DNA of 64,000 nucleotides from Dysidea avara (Eukaryota > Porifera > Demospongiae > Dictyoceratida > Dysideidae), in NCBI RefSeq assembly GCF_963678975.1, contig NC_089281.1, positions 10,441,277 through 10,505,276 of the forward strand, given 5' to 3'. Shown one piece after another: positions 61,201-64,000 of the stretch (its first letter is position 1; each line of letters begins with the position of its first letter). Both the position numbers and the translations under genes were made by a program. Under the pieces are notes generated by a model, which saw only the letters and a program-made list of their open reading frames with translations, had not been told where the DNA came from and searched no databases.

Positions 61201-63139
61201 TTTTTATTGCAATGATCCCTATCTAGTAGGGCTGAGCGATACTACCGTTTTAGCGATATATCGCGATATTTTGAAAGTATCGATATCGCGATATTTTGTT
61301 ATTAACTATCGTGATACCATACCTGTACATTACTGTCATTAAAAATCCATTTGTTATGCAGTACTAGGCTAAGAATCCTTGTAAATGATAAAGTCCACCC
61401 ATCTGGTTTTCCCTGCAGAGAGGTGTGAACACCATAACAACCTCAAAGCATGTGTTACATACAATAACTGTTACTGTAAACAAGGATGATAGTGGCTAGT
61501 TTGTTATCACCTATAAGGACTTCCTGCAGGAATGCTGAGCAATACGCTATGTAGCACCAGCTATGATTGACTTATTTGTAAGTATCGTGAACTATTCAGT
61601 ATCGTGAATAGTGGCTTTAGTATCGATCGTGATACTAAAATGGCAGTATCGCTCAGCCCTACTATCTAGTTTGTAATTTTCAATATGTTAGTTAACTGTA
61701 TTTGCAGCATAATTCAATGAAAACTGCATCAATGATACCAAACATGTGAGGCTATAATTGTACAATGAAGCACATGTAATAGGCAACAAGAAGTCATGGT
61801 GCACTACCACAAATCAACACTTTGCGCTATCAGCAAAAAGAAATGGTAAGTCCATAATGTACTGAGGTATGCTAAAAAGCACCTGTTTAGCTGAGACTAA
61901 AAAAATCAAGCCAGCAGCCTTAGCCATGTACATGTACAATCCAACAATGACTTACACTCCAACACCAATTTCTAATCCAGGAGCAATACTCAGAGGAATC
62001 TTTTGCAACGTGCGCTGAGCATGCTCTTTACTGCGTACACGTGTTAACAGCTCCTCAAACTTGGCAGCAGCGTCAGGAGTGGGTCCTTCATCATCAGCTA
62101 AAAACAACAGGTCCTGCATATATGTATAGATATGAGCTGATCAATGGTGAAGATGTTTATTACTTGATAGAAAACTGAAACATCAAAATGACGTCCTCCA
62201 GGTGGCTGAATGTGCATCAACTCTAGTTCAATCCCTGCCTCTGACAAGTCCTACAAGTATAGGTACAACCATATACATACTGTAAGAACAGTGTATATTT
62301 TGTAGTTTACACGGGAGGATCAAATGTTACTAAATGTTCTACTGCATCATCTACTCATACAGTACAGATATGTGCAGATACAGTCCAGTTACGCAGAAAA
62401 TATGGTACATTGAAGTCGTTTGGGTACTTGAAATGAACGTTCCAAACAAGACGACTCAGAATTACAATACAATACTTAAGGCACTACCTATCCTTGCATG
62501 TATGAAAAGTACAGCAGCCAAGGGGGTGTCTTGAGACCAATAAAGCACTTGGTTTTGCCTCACACTATACAGGGCTGTATTAGCCTTTTGATACACTCCT
62601 TTGTGTTGTATTTTCCGTACACACACGTGGTGGTGTTTTAGCTATAATTACATCTGTGTATTGCATTCCAATAGTACACATATACACAGTGTGCATACAT
62701 GCTTGTTGTACTGTGTTTACATACCTTAGCTTTGGTCTTAGCTTGGCGCTATAAGAGAAAATATTATTAACAACAATCTTCAATAAAACTTTGTAATACT
62801 ATGAATGTGAGTGTTTGTTGTATATTTACCAATATATAATATATCAGTTTTCTCTATACATGTAAATCTCCAACTAAATAATGCAAAAATACACATTATA
62901 CCTGTAGAGAAATGCTGGCATGGTGAGGATTATCATTATTGGTGAACAGCAATATTCTCTGATGAGCTGCACGGATTGTCCTATTGAATCACAACATCCA
63001 TATCCACTTGTATCATGTCACTAATGTAATAATACTCACAAATTGGCAAACATGTTGGAACAAGTCCAGAACACATCGCTAAGTGAGAAATCATCACTGT
63101 GACCATACTGGGTCTCAAAACTGTTAGCCAAGTCAGAAT
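49211..63139 (-). CDS. XRCC6: XRCC6 / Ku70, partial at the 5' end, 14 exons seen
   Basis: Exons, 5' to 3': 63139-63040, 62980-62902, 62748-62725, 62250-62164, 62113-61956, 61088-60992, 54336-54222, 54149-54061, 54014-53886, 53563-53452, 53204-53121, 50565-50378, 50331-50242, 49327-49211. The phases join without gaps and give 488 residues plus stop. Ku70 binds DNA ends with Ku80 and starts non-homologous end joining. Landmarks: the end of the vWA-like domain (YGHSDDFSLSDVFWTCSNMF, LLFTNNDNPHHASI), the beta-barrel core (PGMVLVGFKPRSRLKRHYYV, VALCRYxPR-like VIAICRYIPR, VQLSPPGFHLVFIPF, SFENPMLQKHFRTLEAIAL), VYPPDYEPEKG, and a C-terminal SAP domain (LTIPILKNYLKSVGRKVAGK). About 115 N-terminal residues lie beyond position 64000. 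A 6.6-kb intron (60991-54337) and a 2.6-kb intron (53120-50566) are transposon-filled. Confidence 0.95.
49633..50083. mobile_element. CCATATTTCCTCGTATA MITE in XRCC6 intron
   Basis: The inverted ends CCATATTTCCTCGTATA and TATACGAGGAAATACGG are flanked by TA on both sides. Two internal copies of ggcctctatttgagacc face the same way (about 49689 and 49977). This terminal sequence type is common in invertebrate genomes. Confidence 0.75.
50598..50845. mobile_element. foldback element with ~114-bp arms (ACAAGTATA ends), copy 1
   Basis: The left arm (from acaagtataaggaaaaatta to agtggacatttaatc) is the near-exact complement of the right arm (gattaaatgtccacta to ccttatacttgt), with a loop of about 20 bases. 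It sits in the XRCC6 intron, close to exon 50378-50565. Confidence 0.85.
50850..51720. repeat. unclassified repeat module, copy 1, split by a hAT MITE
   Basis: It shares ordered blocks with 52280-52840: gaatggc, gtgaaag..ccatta, cattacacagt, acgga(c/t)gatt, gtatgccaaaaggcacctgt and gagttacgcttgtctgaagg. A further partial copy is at 61800-61930. Confidence 0.7.
50986..51362. mobile_element. hAT-like MITE with flanking target duplication
   Basis: The ends agtcctgggcgata and tatttcccagctca are inverted, with a duplicated gtgaccatta at 50977-50986 and 51363-51372. The homologous module at 52480-52530 lacks the insert, which confirms the insertion point. The interior is rich in atatt/gatat repeats, as in GGGCGATA-type hAT MITEs. 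Confidence 0.8.
51900..52171. mobile_element. foldback element with ACAAGTACA ends, copy 2
   Basis: The arms acaagtacacagaaaaattt...aaatca and their complement (tgatttaatatcg...ctgtgtacttgt) fold around a loop that itself contains an inverted pair (tatccctac / gtagggata). Its ends match those of 50598-50845. Confidence 0.85.
52280..52840. repeat. unclassified repeat module, copy 2, with internal tandem duplication
   Basis: It follows foldback copy 2 as module 1 follows foldback copy 1. The piece tatcgtctgaaaagtgaag..gttcaacccgttac..aaaagcacctctgc occurs twice (about 52325-52430 and 52482-52592). An open frame of 119 codons (52358-52717) runs through it, but I recognise no domain and do not claim a protein. 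Confidence 0.65.
55621..55672. repeat. GC-rich hairpin in the retroelement
   Basis: The segments cttgggtgatg and catcacccaag pair, with an inner aatgggggaa/ccccccat pair. It could be part of the internal complementary region or terminal repeat of a DIRS-type element. Confidence 0.5.
56076..56605 (-). pseudogene. tyrosine recombinase, N-terminal (core-binding) domain only
   Basis: It reads LSTSRNYQSESKHFITFCNLYH, a frameshift, then MPFPVNEQLSRFTAYLFKEG, GGTIKNYMAAVRHAQISVGL and RLPITPDLLKVMRRL, the SAM-like core-binding fold of phage-type integrases found in YR retroelements. The frame stops at PYVMEA, so the catalytic R...HxxR...Y domain is missing and strand transfer by this copy is impossible. 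Confidence 0.8.
56606..57690 (-). pseudogene. DIRS-type reverse transcriptase-RNase H (frameshifted)
   Basis: RT motifs: an LSSPAGRGS scar, KVDIRQAYRAIPVHP (first catalytic Asp), ALPFGLQAAPKIF and YLDDFLLIG (catalytic DD). A frameshift follows at a G7 run (57420-57426), and the other frame continues as HDDCTVVLAILLQRFDLLGL. The RNase H domain keeps WTDASGSFGCGA, the Glu in ILWMELFPIV and HCDNMGTV. The fingers upstream of KVDIR are deleted. The order RT then RNase H then recombinase fits DIRS-like elements. Confidence 0.85.
57796..59162 (-). pseudogene. gag-like region of the YR retroelement
   Basis: The C-terminal part (58176-57796) has the finger C-x-A-W-N-x3-C-x4-C-x3-H-x-C-x2-C-x2-N-H-P-x3-C, typical of ORF1 in YR retroelements. 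Upstream frames (58370-58134, 58844-58431, 59107-58841) are partly collinear but broken by shifts, including a C17 run at 58455-58471. Confidence 0.6.
59990..60355. mobile_element. foldback MITE nested in the right TIR
   Basis: The left arm gaatttattagaaacgtgat...aacagcaaacctt pairs with the right arm aaggtttgctgttatc...taataaattc, inside ccgcc/gggc ends. It splits the right arm of the 54997-60684 element at a point where the left arm is continuous (ggccatac|ttgtgtgtgtaac), so it inserted later. Confidence 0.75.
61227..61661. mobile_element. hAT MITE with perfect 8-bp target duplication
   Basis: The ends TAGGGCTGAGCGATAC and GTATCGCTCAGCCCTA are perfect inverted repeats, flanked by ctatctag at 61219-61226 and 61662-61669. 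The subterminal tatcgcgatat palindromes are typical. It sits in the XRCC6 intron just upstream (on +) of exon 61088-60992. Confidence 0.95.
61800..61930. repeat. unclassified repeat module, partial copy 3
   Basis: It shares gcaaaaagaaatg, ggtaagtccat, gtatgc(c/t)aaaa(a/g)gcacctgt and atcaagcc..agcc with the modules at 50850-51720 and 52280-52840. Confidence 0.6.
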
Positions 63140-63201
63140 CTATGGATGATAGAATAATCAACCAGTACAGTTAGCCTCATCCATCTTTAATAGATAATAT
63201 G

Positions 63202-63898
63202 GATATATACAAAATTACACTATTTGGATACGCACTCCCATATTATATAGGAGTGATTTTGCGTAGGGGTACACAAAATCACTCATATAATATGGGAGTG
63301 GCAGCATTTATACAGCGTACCACTACGCATCGGCGTTCTCCCATAATATATAGGAGTAATTTTGCATACCCCACGCAAAATCACTCCTATATTATATAGG
63401 AGTGATTTTGTGTACCCTACGCAAAATCACTCCTATATAGTAATGGAGTAATTTTGCATACCCTACGTAAAACTTTTGCATATGCATAGACATCCCTATA
63501 ATATTTATGGGAGTAATTTTGCATACCCCATGCTAAATCATTGGAGTGATTTTGCATATCCCACATATACAACAAAATTGGAGGCAGATCATACACTGTC
63601 AGTAGCACTAAACTGAAGTCATAGGCACCAGACAGCTAATATACAGTACTTTAGTGTATGATAGGTGTAATTTTTGCATAGGGTACGCAAAATTACTCCT
63701 ATATTATATAGGAGTGATTTTGCGTGGGGTACACAAAATTACTCCCATAATATATAGGAGTGATTTTGCGTCAGGGTATGCAAAATTACTCCTATATATT
63801 ATGGGAGAACACCGCTGCGTAGGGGTACGCTATATAAATGCTGCCACTCTCATATTATACAGGAGTGCATATCCAAATAGTGTAATTTTGTATATATA
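63202..63898. mobile_element. complex foldback of nested palindromes in XRCC6 intron
   Basis: The outer arms (tatatacaaaattacactatttgga and its complement) enclose many alternating copies of ataggagtgattttgcgt and its complement. Inner arms of more than 100 bp (tgggagtggcagcatttata, ccataatatataggagtaat) are also inverted. No coding potential. Confidence 0.8.
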
Positions 63899-64000
63899 CT
63901 TATTGATAAGGTAATTAATTGCGTGGGCGGCCGAAAATTGTACAGTGTTTGTTACAGCTTTTCAACCAAACCTTTTCATGAAAAAGCAAGCCAAGTAGTC
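63899..64000. other. right edge, intron of XRCC6
   Basis: No exon recognised. The remaining N-terminal XRCC6 exons must lie beyond the window. Confidence 0.5.

Overview
This is a eukaryotic, animal-type, AT-rich genomic window: genes are split by GT..AG introns, many of them short, and the gaps are packed with transposable elements and palindromes. Gene content (an axonemal-type EF-hand protein, NOP53, GTPBP1, Ku70) fits a metazoan. A secreted protein family predicted to fold as a beta-helix, which I recall as expanded in demosponges, makes a sponge the best guess; this is inference, not proof.

Layout. 1-10 kb: no host gene, but a 5'-truncated CR1/jockey-type non-LTR retrotransposon (3540-5974), MITEs and hairpins. 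9.99-10.4 kb: remnant exons of a short-chain dehydrogenase on the minus strand. 10.79-15.37 kb: multi-exon gene (+) for a four-EF-hand protein with axoneme-like motifs, followed by tRNA-Ser(GCT) at 15425-15506. 15.78-21.41 kb: NOP53 (-), ten exons, 401 aa, with DNA transposons in its first intron. 24.41-29.41 kb: GTPBP1/2-type GTPase (+), twelve exons whose lengths sum to exactly 564 codons. NOP53 and GTPBP1 are divergent across about 3 kb. 29.4-37 kb: gene-free and repeat-built. 37.08-43.83 kb: inverted pair of damaged beta-helix-type genes whose 3' ends face each other across several kilobases of a roughly 20-bp satellite that itself switches strand. 44-49.2 kb: RT remnant and a tRNA-derived SINE. 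49.21-63.14 kb: XRCC6/Ku70 (-), fourteen exons reconstructed in phase, with the N-terminal part beyond the right edge.

The Ku70 introns are the most elaborate region. One 6.6-kb intron holds an element with inverted repeats of about 335 bp and a near-perfect 9-bp target duplication, and a degraded tyrosine-recombinase (DIRS-type) retroelement lies inside it. Another intron holds a tandemly repeated foldback-plus-repeat module with a hAT-type MITE inserted in one copy. Ku70 (DNA end joining), NOP53 (ribosome biogenesis) and GTPBP1 (translation/mRNA surveillance) are housekeeping genes with no operon-like relation. Exon boundaries were inferred by eye from reading phase, splice signals and family knowledge; no alignment was run.
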